NCBI GenBank assembly: GCA_963813635.1
Contig: CAWEZO010000007.1
Coordinates: forward strand, 620,001 to 684,000
Source of the DNA: JBBRZM01 sp963813635
GTDB lineage: Bacteria > Actinomycetota > Acidimicrobiia > IMCC26256 > JBBRZM01
DNA length: 64,000 nucleotides
Direction of reading: 5' to 3'
In this document: piece by piece, positions 28,742 to 38,113 of the stretch
Numbering within the stretch: position 1 is the first letter of the stretch
How the letters are laid out: the number at the start of each line of letters is the position of its first letter
Program-made: the position numbers and the translations under genes
The notes under the pieces: generated by a model
What the model was told of the DNA's origin: nothing
Databases searched by the model: none
What the model saw: only the letters and a program-made list of their open reading frames with translations

Positions 28742-31258
28742 ATGACGACACCAGGAGCGGCCGGCGAGCGCGTCTTCGTCGGGCGGGATGCCCTCCTCAC
28801 GGAAATGGTCAGGGAGCTAGACGAGGGTGTCCACCTGCGCGCCGACGACCTGAGTGGCCCGGTCGGCATGGGCAAGTCCGCGTTGCTCGCTGGGCGGAGT
28901 CCGCCGCAGATGCTCAGAGGGGCGATGCCGCGTTCGCGGTTCACGTCATCGACATTGACGACTACGACCCGGGGTGTCCAGGCGACACCGGTGACACGAT
29001 CTCCCTCGGTGCCATCAAGAAGAACTTCGACGCGCTCAAGCGTTTGGGCACAGAGGTTCTCGAGCGCGCTCCAACCGGAGCTGTTGCCGAGGTTCGACGC
29101 CGCAGTCGATGAGGCGTTCAAGGCCGTGATCATCACGCCCGGCGGGCTCAACATAACCAACCAGATGGTCGTCGGCGACTTCGCACGAGTCGAGGGCGCG
29201 GCGGTGACGACGAAGCTCGACAGCCTTGCGCAGCAGGTCACGACCGCCTTCCAGAAGGCGGGGCTCCAGGTGGCCGAGGAGTTCGTCGACTGCCTCAACG
29301 TCGTTGCCAGCGAGCGTCCGCTCCTGTTGCTCGTCGACGACATTGATCGGATTGCCAATCAGGAGATCGGCACCTGGCTGCGCGGTGTCCTGGAGAACCT
29401 GCAGCGAGCCGTCATCGTCATGACACACGAGCCCGGAGAATCACTCGAGCTGCCTCCTGGCCTTGGGTCGACCTTGAAGCTCGCTCCGCTCAGCGAGGAC
29501 GAGGTCGGCGAGTATCTGCGCCAGCGGCCCGTCCCTGACGGGTCGTCGGAGCTGGCACGGCTCGTGCACGCGTACAGCGGCGGTCGCCCGGTGGTGGTCG
29601 GGCTCGTCCACGACTTGCTCCTCGATCCCGACAGTGGATTGACGATCGAGGACCTCAGCGACGGACTCCTGCGGCTCCCGGCGGACCCCGAGGACCGTCT
29701 GGCTGTGGTCGTCAAGAACATGGTCGAGCGCTTCGAAGGCGAGTTGCTGATGAAGGCCCTCCAGGCCGCGAGTGTCCCTCGTTATCTGGACGCCGAGCTG
29801 CTCGCGCGTCTCTTGGAGGACGGGTTCGGCGAGCACGAGCTGGACCTGCCCAAGATCATGCGAGACCTCGAGTCGTTCAGCTTCATCGACGAGTTCACTG
29901 CCGGCGCCGAGCGGGTTCACTACGTCCGGGTGCACCCGTTCATCCGGCGAGGCCTTGTCGAGCAGATGCGGACGAGGGAACGGTCTCGTGTTTACACCGC
30001 CCTGCACGAGTGTGCGGCGCGCTACTGACTTCGACAAAGTGATCTCCGAGGATCGCGACTACGGCGAGATGTTCAGCTACGAGAGCCCCGAACAGCAGGA
30101 GATCACGCGACAGTGGCTGTACCACCTGGCTCGCTGCGCCGATGTGGAGCTCGCGCTGCTCCAGGTCAGCCGGGTCTTCCTCGACGCGTTCTGGTGGTGG
30201 GGCAACTACGTGCACTTCAACTTTTGCGAAGAAGTGGCGACGGACCTCCGGCATTTGGCCACCGAAACCGATTCCGACGCCGCAAAGCTCGTGGCGGATG
30301 CGGTCCGCACCATCCTCGACCAGTACCCGAAGCGGTCGCTCTACCGTCTTGACGCCGAGTGGGGGGTGTACCCGGACGCCAATTGGCAGGCGGTCGAAGA
30401 TGCCCTGTTCAAGATCCAGGACAAATGTGGGCTGGAGGACCAGTCGGACGCCTGGACGATGCTCCAGCAGCGAGTGGCCGCGTTGGTCGAGATCTTCCTT
30501 GCGCACTGCTACCGCTACCGGGGAACCATGCCCGAGACGGCTGCCGAGGCCTATGGCAACGCATCGGACCTCCTGGCAGCGATCGACGAAGCGGTTGCGT
30601 CGAAGCAGGAGGCGCCTGATTCGGGCAAAGAGCCAAGCGCACCGGGGTGGGACCGTGCGTGGGTCGTCTTCGAGCGTGCCGACCTGGCCTTCGAGTGCGG
30701 CCAGATCGAAGAGGCTCTCGCTGGTTGTACCGAAGCGGCTGCGCTCGCGTACCAGGCGCCGGCGGAGGAGCGCGACGAGGAGGTCATCGCCAACATCCAC
30801 CGGCTACGAGGCGATTGCCTGTGGCAGTCGGGCGACCGTGAGGCGTCGGCCGGAGAGTACGGCGCGGCCGTGATGCACTCGTACCTGTTCCACTCCTCGA
30901 GTTCCAGCGAAGCACCCGACGAGTACACCATGCAGTTCTACTTCGAGACGCGGGGCGGGCGCTCGAGAAGCTCCTGCGCGCGTGGGGCGAGGACGAGGAC
31001 GAAGGTGTGCTGATTGCGCAGGTGATGCAGAAGGTGGTGCCTCGGCGTGAGCCAGCCCCGGAGTTGTCGAAGGAACGGCTTCGCGAACTCGTCGACGCGG
31101 GAGCGCTCCTGGACCTCTCGAACACGCTCTTCCCCGCTGGTCCCGACGCTGCAGACCTCCACGTTGGCGGGTCGGAATTCATGAACCAGGTGCGTCGCAT
31201 TCGACGCGACGGCCGGCACAGCTTCGAGCACGACCTCCTCGTGTCGCCAGCAGGCTAA
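28742..31258 (+). CDS. STAND-type AAA ATPase with TPR-like C-terminus (about four frameshifts)
   Basis: Pieces join to about 838 residues. N-terminal RVFVGRDALLTEMVRELDEG is the usual entry of STAND ATPases; Walker A is DLSGPVGMGKSALLA; Walker B is LLLLVDDIDRIANQEIG. Sensor-like VIVMTHEPGE and a winged-helix region (LLMKALQAASVPRYLDAELL) follow, then helical repeats (WVVFERADLAFECGQIEEAL, IANIHRLRGDCLWQSGDREA) of TPR type. Frame changes are near 28890, 29060, 30015 and 30950. Such proteins sense ligands through the repeats and oligomerise, as in NLR-like defence or signalling. The role here is inferred from architecture. Confidence 0.7.
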
Positions 31259-31557
31259 CGGCGCCAGTCGTAGTGGCGGTTCACGGTCGCGATGGTGATG
31301 TCGTAGGACTCGAAGAACTCGCTGCGCCCCCGCTCCCGAGTGGCGGCATGGTCTGGTTGGTCCCGCCATGCCGCAATCGCTTCCGGGCTCTCGAAGCGGG
31401 CGACCGCCAGCTCACTGCCATCTTCGCCCCCGTAACCTTCGATGCCCACGAACCCGGGGATCTCTGACACGAGCGCGAGCATTCGCTCGAAGGCCGCCTC
31501 GTACTCGGCCTGGTCGATGTCCTCGCGCGTGTGGATCTTGAACAGAACGATCTCCAT
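31255..31557 (-). CDS. Antibiotic-biosynthesis-monooxygenase-like (ABM) protein
   Basis: 100 residues from MEIVLFKIHTREDIDQAEYE; the body carries MLALVSEIPGFVGIEGYGGE and ELAVARFESPEAIAAWRDQP, the ABM dimeric alpha/beta-barrel pattern (EAFxxWxxxPxH type). The 24 codons upstream in frame are not protein-like. Its stop overlaps the end of the STAND gene by four bases in convergent orientation. Confidence 0.75.
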   Translation of the reverse strand: MEIVLFKIHTREDIDQAEYEAAFERMLALVSEIPGFVGIEGYGGEDGSELAVARFESPEAIAAWRDQPDHAATRERGRSEFFESYDITIATVNRHYDWRR

Positions 31558-31627
31558 CTCGGCATTGTGCACGTTGCGTCCCCGGGGTGTCGACAGCACG
31601 CACGACACCGGTGGCACAATCGGCGGC

Positions 31628-32316
31628 ATGGAGACGATGCCGCTGGCGACCGCCCCCGAGCCGTTGTTCCGCCGGCTGTACGACGAACTCCTCGATCCGG
31701 CGTTCCCTCCAACCGAGCTGATGACCTATGACGAGCTCAAGGGCGCGGTGGAGTCAGGAGAGGCCACGGGACTGGTCCTTGCAGAAGACGACACCCCGCT
31801 GGCCGGCGTCGTAACGGAGAACTATCTCGACGGCCGGGTCACGCTCCTCGCGTACCTCGTCGTGTCGGCCGGCCACCGCAGCCAAGGGCTTGGCACTCAC
31901 CTGCTCGACCGCGCCTGTGCGCCGACGAAGGCCTTGGTTCTGGCCGAGATCGAGGACCCACGCTTCCACGCCGCCGATGAGCTGACTGGTGACCCCGCGC
32001 GCGCCTGCGCTTCTACCAGCGCTACGGAAGCATGCTGCTGCCGATCCCGTACGCCCAACCATCGCTGCGACCGGATACGCCGCGAGTCGAAGACATGCTC
32101 CTTATTACGATCCCTTCGGCGATCGATCCGGCACCCGACCTCGACGGCACGCTCGTCGCCGCGTTCCTCGAGCAATACTTCCACGCCTGCGAAGGCGTTA
32201 ACGTCGACAGCGAACCCGACTACCGCGCGATGCGGGCGGCCGCCCTCGGCCCGGCTGGCAGCCTGGCGCCGGTGACCCTTGACGACCTCAAGGCCGCCCG
32301 GCCCTCACGGGCCTGA
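31628..32316 (+). CDS. GNAT-like acetyltransferase (one frameshift)
   Basis: About 229 residues. FRRLYDELLDPAFPPTELMT and LAEDDTPLAGVVTENYLDGR precede the acetyl-CoA loop VSAGHRSQGLGTHLLDRA. The frame changes near 32000 to RFYQRYGSMLLPIPYAQPSL, with a C-terminal helical tail ending PVTLDDLKAARPSRA. The substrate is unknown. The divergent intergenic region with the ABM gene is about 70 bases. The gene ends 14 bases before repeat copy B. Confidence 0.7.
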
Positions 32317-32330
32317 TAGGAGCGCCCTGT

Positions 32331-32784
32331 GGGTGCCGGAAACTCGTCCGGCGCGCTGAGCAGGCGTTTCGCGCGACGTGATCGGATCCGTCGCGATGCC
32401 GCCCGTTCGTCTTCAGCTCGCCGGAGTCCCGACGAGCCAGCGGATCGTGCCGGAGTCCTCAGAGGGTCCGAACCCTGTCCGACCGAGACAAGCGTTCGGG
32501 GGCGATCGAGGACGCCGGAGCGTCACCGCTGACCGCCAGGCGGACTCGGTCCGACGGCGCGAGCGCGTGATGCTACAAAACGATTTGCGCTCGCGGTGCG
32601 TTGGTACCTGCGGTTCGGGCTCTCCTACCGCGATGCGAGGGTACGTCCGCCGAAGGGATGGGTCGTTTTGTCGGGACGTCGGTTGAGCGGTACTTCGCTC
32701 CCGGCGGCCGGGGGTTTCGATACGTGAACCGCTGACAGTCGGCGGCGCGCTCGTGCCACGACTGAAGAGCTCCGAGGTCGTGAG
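32331..32784. repeat. Dispersed ~450-bp repeat, copy B
   Basis: Homologous to copies A, C and D. The IS6-like segment is better preserved than in A: tgcgttggtacctgcggttc at 32597-32616 encodes part of ALAVRWYLRFGLSYRDA. No gene of its own. Confidence 0.78.
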
Positions 32785-32797
32785 ATGATCAGAGGCT

Positions 32798-33534
32798 GTG
32801 GCTGACACCCCGACGGCCCGAGGAGCTGTCCTGGGCGTCGCACTGGCGCTCATGTTGGCGTTGGGGGCGTGTGGCGGGGGTGGCACGTCGACGAGTGCGA
32901 AGCAGGCGACCCCGACCTCGACGGAGCCGACGACCACGACGACGACGGTGCTGTCGACCCCGACGACGACGGCTCCGTCACCTCCGCCGTTTGCGCCAGC
33001 CCCGACGCTGGCGCCAGGGCTTGTCCAACTCACGATCGCGGGGCCCACCCACACCGACAGCTACGGAGCTTCTTCGGCGACTGGCAAGACGTCGACCATG
33101 ATTGCCAGGACACACGCGCCGAGGTGCTGATCGCAGCGTCGGCTGTGCCGATCACGATGAAGCCCGGCACCTGCACCGTCGCGTGGGGACAGTGGACCGA
33201 CCCGTGGTCCGCGCAGGTGACGACCGATGGGCGTGCACTCGACGTCGATCATGATGTTCCGCTCGCGAACGCGTGGCGATCAGGAGCTTGGGCGTGGGAC
33301 TCCACCCGGCTCCACGCGTACGCGAACGACCTCGCCGACGCTGATCACCTCAACGCGATCGTTCTCGGCGAGAACCGTTCGAAGGGCGACGGGGGACCCG
33401 AGCAGTGGAAGCCACCCGCGCCTGGGTCGTGGTGTCACTACGCGCTCGCATGGGATCACGTGAAAGCGACGTGGGGGTTGACCGCAACGCTGGCCGAGTG
33501 GTCTGCGCTCGTGGCGATGGCGGCGACGTGTTGA
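32798..33534 (+). CDS. Secreted lipoprotein with HNH endonuclease domain, copy 2 (same frameshift)
   Basis: Duplicate of the gene at 23890. The lipobox (MLALGACGGGG), Thr/Pro linker, frame change near 33070 and nuclease core (DHDVPLANAWRSGAWAWDST, LGENRSKGDGGPEQWKPP) are all retained, with a handful of substitutions such as Ser-to-Ala in the PPAPGSWCHY stretch. Taken literally, translation from the signal peptide stops before the nuclease. Expression of the nuclease part would need a -1 shift or an internal start. Confidence 0.7.
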
Positions 33535-33741
33535 CCAACCGTGCGCTCATCTGTTGAACGCGGCAGCACGAATCGCAGCGGTCGCCGCGAGGCGTGCTGG
33601 TCCAGGCGTCCCAGATCGCCGGTTGATGGCTGACGTTGGCTGGTTCTTCCGACTACTGACGAGAACCACGATGACTCAGTTCTGGTGCGCTCGCTGTAGT
33701 TCCCACGGTCGTTGGTCAGCTGGCGTGCACCAGTTGAGGGT

Positions 33742-34806
33742 TCATTTCGCTGCGCGCGGATCCTCATGACTGTCGGTTGCGGATTCCGGTGGATGTGGGC
33801 GTGTCACGACGATCCCCGCGGTGGCGATGAGCAGCACAACGATCGTGAAGATCCGTTCGCTCCTCGGCACCTCGAAGAACAAGGCGTACACCTGGAGCGA
33901 CAGGGCGAGGATCTGCGCGGTGAGGGGCAACGCGATCGCCCGCCAGCCGGTCACGGTCACGGGATCGAGCCGGCCTGGGTGGGGCAACCAGGCGGTGTAG
34001 GCGATGAGCGTGCTCCCGGCGAGCAATAGGGCGTCGAACGTGGTCCCAGTCTTGTACGAGTGCCCGAGCGCGTCGGCCGAGTAGATGGCATCCGCGATGC
34101 CCAACGCGGCGAAGCCGATGCCGAGGGCGATCCATGTTCGGCCGGGCCGCCAGCCCATCAGCGCCAACACGCCGAGGGTCGCGCCGACGATGATCGCGTC
34201 GCCGAGCGGGTACGCAAACTCGACCGCGTCGGCGAGGGTAGAGGCATTGGAGTGCTGCGCGGCGGGCTGCAAGAACAACGCGACCATGGGCGTCGCGACC
34301 AGCAGCATCACCACCAAGCCGTCGAGCCAGCGGTAGAGATCGAACTCCGGCACTCGGTCGCGCACCAGCAGCACCAGCGCGGCGACGATGAGCGGATACC
34401 AGGCGAGCCAGAACACGTCGGAGACGCTCGTGATCTCCGCAGGATCGCCGCGGAAGCTCCAAATCGTGTCGCCGATCGCCCAGGCGACGAGGGCGGCGCC
34501 GATCAGAAACCAGGCGGCCCGGCTCCGTTCGGCACGGGCCGCTCCCACAAGGCAAACCAGCGCGGTGACCCACACGGCCACGTTGCTCAGCCAGTTGTCG
34601 AGGAAGTCGTGAGCGCCCTCCCCGCCGAAGCCAGTCGTGCCGTGCACGGCGAGGACGACGGCGGCGGCGCCAAGACCGATCCACACAACCCGCAACCAAA
34701 CGGGTTGGGGACGGACCGGCCGACTCTGCTGAACACTCCGTTCAGGCTGTTCCGGCGGCTGGTTATTCGCACCCTCGACCACCGGCACCTCCGACGGTGC
34801 CTCCAT
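33742..34806 (-). CDS. Multi-spanning membrane protein
   Basis: About 354 residues with around nine to ten hydrophobic helices (for example WIGLGAAAVVLAVHG, YPLIVAALVLLVRDRV, DGLVVMLLVATPMVALFL, FTIVVLLIATAGIVVTRP) separated by short loops with conserved-looking motifs (GDTIWSF, YPLGDAIIVGATLGVLAL, DAIYSAD). This resembles the N-terminal membrane module of actinobacterial GGDEF/EAL proteins, but no signalling domain follows. The ATG at 34806 has AGGA eight bases upstream; alternatives at 34815 or beyond lack one. Possibly a sensor remnant. Confidence 0.65.
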   Translation of the reverse strand: MEAPSEVPVVEGANNQPPEQPERSVQQSRPVRPQPVWLRVVWIGLGAAAVVLAVHGTTGFGGEGAHDFLDNWLSNVAVWVTALVCLVGAARAERSRAAWFLIGAALVAWAIGDTIWSFRGDPAEITSVSDVFWLAWYPLIVAALVLLVRDRVPEFDLYRWLDGLVVMLLVATPMVALFLQPAAQHSNASTLADAVEFAYPLGDAIIVGATLGVLALMGWRPGRTWIALGIGFAALGIADAIYSADALGHSYKTGTTFDALLLAGSTLIAYTAWLPHPGRLDPVTVTGWRAIALPLTAQILALSLQVYALFFEVPRSERIFTIVVLLIATAGIVVTRPHPPESATDSHEDPRAAK

Positions 34807-34950
34807 TCCGCACATCCTGCCACGACACCACGCACAGATTGCCCAGACGGGGCACGCAATGCCGCGAGCGCAGGCCGCACATATATCGATCTGGTCGACC
34901 TGTCGCGAACGCGTGTCCCGAAGTCTCGCGTCCGGGTATCCCTGATCAAG

Positions 34951-35233
34951 CCGGGACCGTGGCGGTCGCGACGGTTGCCGTGCGGCAGATGAGGGATAGG
35001 CCTGGTTGCCAAGGAGCCCGCTCGGAATCCAGCATGTGCGAACGGTGCATCTGCCGAAGTCGGACCAACCAGCTGTCGTGAGGCGCGCGTCGCCTACGGC
35101 GTCACCTCGTCCACAACGGTCAGGTCGACGAACTCCGGAGCGCCGTGGAAGATCTCTGCCATCGTCGCCCTCGCGGCCTGCAGTCCCTCCTGGCGTCGCG
35201 GATCGTTCTCGCGGCGGCGAGCCGCCTCCTCGT
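34951..35233. repeat. 283-bp duplication (partner at 60228-60508)
   Basis: Strong match over the whole length to 60228-60508. It includes a 15-codon ORF present in both copies (35034-35081, MCERCICRSRTNQLS; MCERCTCRSRTNQLS in the partner) and the 3' end of an ABM-like gene. Beyond 35233 about 60 bases present in the partner are deleted and similarity resumes briefly. Confidence 0.8.
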
Positions 35234-35256
35234 TCGGTGGAGCGCAGTAAACCTGA
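35094..35256 (-). pseudogene. Truncated copy of ABM-like gene
   Basis: The C-terminal part (RQEGLQAARATMAEIF, then GAPEFVDLTVVDEVTP) is the same as in the intact gene at 60370-60681, but the middle is deleted and the N-terminal half is missing. Remains of the duplication described at 34951. Confidence 0.75.
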
Positions 35257-35400
35257 CCACGCTGGGAGCCTCCGCACTGCACGTCGAAGACCAAGGCCCT
35301 ACGGCTCATCCCCGCGGTCGCAGCTCGTCAGTCGGTAACGGCAACCACTTCTGGCCGCGCATTGATGCTGGTCACTGAGCCGATCGAGGAATTGGTACCC

Positions 35401-35437
35401 CACAGGGTCGCGGGTTCGAATCCTGTCGTCCGCTCCA
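35401..35437 (+). tRNA. 3' fragment of tRNA-Gly (possible attachment-site scar)
   Basis: gggtcgcgggttcgaatcct and cgtccgctcca match the variable/T-arm and acceptor 3' end of actinobacterial tRNA-Gly genes (partner GCGGACG expected). No 5' half (acceptor strand, D-arm, anticodon arm) is found upstream; the preceding bases are unrelated. A 3' tRNA piece is the usual residue of integrase-mediated insertion. It separates the IS-rich region from the polyketide operon. Not a functional tRNA. Confidence 0.6.
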
Positions 35438-35452
35438 CCCCGGGCTTGTGCC

Positions 35453-36487
35453 CTACGTCGCCGGTGCGTCCGTGGCCGGTGCGTCCGCTACCGCGGGGTG
35501 CGGAACCAACGACGCGTCCAGCGCCGGCGTGTCCGGAAGCGCGTCGACCTCCGCCCGGATCCACACGACGAGGTCCCGTTCGTCCTGGCCACGGATGGTG
35601 ACGGTTCCAGCGTCGGCTGGGCCCTGCGTCGGTGTGGACGGCAGGCCGACACTGATCGAGACGGGGCCGGATCCGTCAGGATCGAGACGGAATTGCTGCG
35701 GTTCCGACTCGAGCGCGAATCCGTCGATCGGCGCGTCGTAGCAGGAGATCACTGCGGGTTCGGGCCGGGTGTTCTCGACGATGAGGCTGACCGCGACGGT
35801 GGTCCCGACGATGCCTCGGACGTCGACGACGACGCTGTCCGCGATATCAGCAGCACCACCGCCGAGCAGCGCCTCGGCGAGGCGCTCGAGTGACTCGTCG
35901 ACGACGCCGAGCACATCGGAGGCGAGGTCACTGTTCAACTCCGCCATGGCGATCAAGTAGTCGGGGAGCCGCCGTTCGAGAAAACCGCGAGCCGCCGTCT
36001 GCATGACGTCAGAACTCAGTCGACCGGCCGTGACCTCCTCCCGCACGACGGTCAGCAGGCGCGACGACCACGCCTGCTGGTCGGAGACCCACGTCGCATA
36101 CCGCTGGTACCAGGCGGTCCACGCCAAGGTGTCGGACGACAGCGGGGCGAGCGGCATTGCGGGTGGTGAGCCGATCCGACCGGCCTGACCGTCGGGAACG
36201 AGCTCCTGCAGGTACGCCTCGAGATGCTGAGCCACTAATCGCAGCGACTCGGACATGAACCGACTCGTGACCTGCGTGAGTTGGCGGTACGCCTCAGGCC
36301 CGCGTTCGGTGCTTTGTCGTGTGAGCTCGTTGGTCCAGGACTCGGGATCGATTCCCGGCGCGGTCGCTGCCGCCAAGAGGCGTCCGAAGTTGGCCGTCGA
36401 AGCCGTGGAACGCGCGACGGTCTCGTCGACGAGAGACTGCAACCGCGTGGTCCACTCCGGCCGAGCGGGTCCCGTGCCGTCAGTCAT
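35453..36487 (-). CDS. Helical-repeat + Ig-like protein, distal gene of PKS operon
   Basis: About 344 residues. Two helical repeats (FGRLLAAATAPGIDPESWTN... and LLTVVREEVTAGRLSSDVMQ...) are followed by a beta-rich Ig-like domain (VDVRGIVGTTVAVSLIVENT, PVSISVGLPSTP, DAGTVTIRGQDERDLVVWIR). The same plan, with matching repeat motifs (LLRRVASGELDPKTLDRGLN and VVLGRVASGELDPEAVERMM), forms the N-terminus of the polyketide synthase gene upstream, so the two are paralogous regions. No signal peptide. Function unknown. Last gene of the operon, nine bases after its neighbour (19 if the ATG at 36487 is used). Confidence 0.65.
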   Translation of the reverse strand: MTDGTGPARPEWTTRLQSLVDETVARSTASTANFGRLLAAATAPGIDPESWTNELTRQSTERGPEAYRQLTQVTSRFMSESLRLVAQHLEAYLQELVPDGQAGRIGSPPAMPLAPLSSDTLAWTAWYQRYATWVSDQQAWSSRLLTVVREEVTAGRLSSDVMQTAARGFLERRLPDYLIAMAELNSDLASDVLGVVDESLERLAEALLGGGAADIADSVVVDVRGIVGTTVAVSLIVENTRPEPAVISCYDAPIDGFALESEPQQFRLDPDGSGPVSISVGLPSTPTQGPADAGTVTIRGQDERDLVVWIRAEVDALPDTPALDASLVPHPAVADAPATDAPAT

Positions 36488-36505
36488 TGACGACACAACG
36501 ATTCG

Positions 36506-37372
36506 TTAGCAGCAGGAGCACGAGCACGAGGCGTGGTAGGCGTCGCAGTCGCGGGGGAGAACGGCGATCGCCACGACGATAGGTCGGACGAGACATCCGC
36601 CGACGCGGATCGTGACGTAGCCGACTTCGCAGTCGTCGACGTCGATGCGTTCGCGCTCCCGCGAAATGGACGCGACCTCGGCGTCTTTCGTTCGGGCCGG
36701 GGCCTTCTGTCCGGCAGCCTTCTTCGGGGTCTGCGGATCGGCGTCCTGCGCCGCGTCGCTGCACTCGATCTCGACGAGGAGATCGATATCGGTGGTGCTG
36801 CAGGGCTCGAGCGAGAGTGGCGATTGCGGTGTGACGCTGACCTGCCAAGGCAGCACCCGGCCGCCGGAGCTGCGGACTTCGCTCACGTCGAGCGTGACGT
36901 CCTCGCGAATCTTCCGCGTGTCGTTCTCGATCTCGATCGGTACGACGCGCCGCTCGAAGCACCGGGCGTAGACCACGTAGTCCGCGTCGACGATGCAGCA
37001 CTCGCACCGGCAGTCGTGGTGATGTCCGCAGCCACACTCGTGGTCATGGTGGTCATGGCACCCGCAGTCGTGATCGTGATGGTGGTGATGACCGCGGTGA
37101 TACTTGCCCTGCCGACCGGTCGGGGTGTGATACGGCCCGGTCGGTACCGCGTAACCAGTCGGCATGTACGACTGTGTGACGCCGGCGAGCTGGTTTTGGA
37201 GGTCCTCGAGCGCCCGCTCGTAGCCGAGCCGGAACGAGTCGAGGTAGGCGGGCAGGTCCATCATCTGCATGCGCGCCTCGTCGTGGGACCACCCGTAGTA
37301 CATGGGTGCGCCGCGAGGTGCGTAGCTTCCGTGGTGACCGCGGTTGTGACGATGTGTCCCGGTTGCGCTCAT
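36506..37372 (-). CDS. His/Cys-rich protein with Ig-like domain
   Basis: 288 residues. The central block GKYHRGHHHHHDHDCGCHDH continues with alternating His, Asp and Cys to HHHDCRCECC, a strong potential metal-binding segment. The C-terminal half is beta-rich (RRVVPIEIENDTRKIREDVT, LPWQVSVTPQSPLSLEPC, VGYVTIRVGGCLVRPIVVAI) and ends SCSCSCC. The N-terminal part is helical (YLDSFRLGYERALEDLQNQL). I do not recognise the family; zinc, copper or nickel binding is inferred from composition. In the PKS operon, 20 bases after the previous gene. Confidence 0.65.
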   Translation of the reverse strand: MSATGTHRHNRGHHGSYAPRGAPMYYGWSHDEARMQMMDLPAYLDSFRLGYERALEDLQNQLAGVTQSYMPTGYAVPTGPYHTPTGRQGKYHRGHHHHHDHDCGCHDHHDHECGCGHHHDCRCECCIVDADYVVYARCFERRVVPIEIENDTRKIREDVTLDVSEVRSSGGRVLPWQVSVTPQSPLSLEPCSTTDIDLLVEIECSDAAQDADPQTPKKAAGQKAPARTKDAEVASISRERERIDVDDCEVGYVTIRVGGCLVRPIVVAIAVLPRDCDAYHASCSCSCC

Positions 37373-37392
37373 TCGAGACTCCTTCGAGGGCT

Positions 37393-38110
37393 TCAGGTCA
37401 ACAGGTCGACGTTGAAACGGTCATTGACGATTCGAGGCAGGGCACGAACGTGTTGGCCGGTGGTCAAGCCGGCCGGAACCACGATGTCGATCCCGATCCT
37501 GGCCCACTCAGCCGGCCCGATCGTCGGGGTCGCGGCCAGCGTGAACGTGAGATCGAGGGCAAGTGGGGCGAGGCTGGTCGCCGGCTGCACTTGGACGATC
37601 CCGCTGGCTCCCACGCCGAGCAACCGCTGGCCCGCGCTCACTTCGAACAACGGTTCATTCGGAATCGACGCGACGGTGACCGCGACATTGCCGACGTTCC
37701 GAACGATGGCGGCGGTCGTGATCGTCGACCCGGGCAGCACGCCAGTGAACACGGGCTGCTCCGGAAGGACCGCCACTTGCCGCGTTGGCGAGGACGACCA
37801 ACGTCGCGGGAATGGTCTGGGCCCCGATCGACGTCGAGAGGTCGACGTGCGCCGGGTATTGGCCCGGGGGCGTGAACGGCTCCATCCCGAAGCCGATCGA
37901 CAGGCGCTTGAACGACTTGTCGGCGAGCGACGCATCCGATGGGAGCGGGATCGGGCCGGTCTGGTCGACGCCCGCGACCTGCACGGAGAGCGTCGCACTG
38001 TCGATCTTGACATCGCCGCCCGTGTTGTTCTCCAGCCAGATCTCACCCTTGGCCGTCTCACCCCCTCCGACCAGCAGTGCAGTCGGAGATCCAGCGACGT
38101 CGAGTGGCAC
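37393..38110 (-). CDS. Beta-sandwich (Ig-like) protein of PKS operon (one frameshift)
   Basis: About 239 residues. First half: SPTALLVGGGETAKGEIWLE, NNTGGDVKIDSATLSVQVAG, PPGQYPAHVDLSTSIGAQTI. After a frame change near 37775: VFTGVLPGSTITTAAIVRNV, GNVAVTVASIPNEPLFEVSA, and an end at RIVNDRFNVDLLT. This looks like two tandem beta-sandwich domains of the kind used for surface or particle structure. No signal peptide. The start is three bases after the previous stop. Confidence 0.6.
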
Positions 38111-38113
38111 GGC

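Larger units (their letters stand above)
32326..33595. repeat. 1270-bp direct duplication, copy 2
   Basis: Same content, length and orientation as 23418-24687: dispersed repeat copy B followed by a second HNH lipoprotein gene. Its left edge lies just after the acetyltransferase stop. The two copies bracket IS256, the toxin remnant and the STAND module. Confidence 0.88.

Noticed and set aside
35328..35564. Minus-strand ORF with TTGFEPATLWGTNS
   Set aside because: Reverse complement of the tRNA-Gly fragment, a well-known spurious protein.
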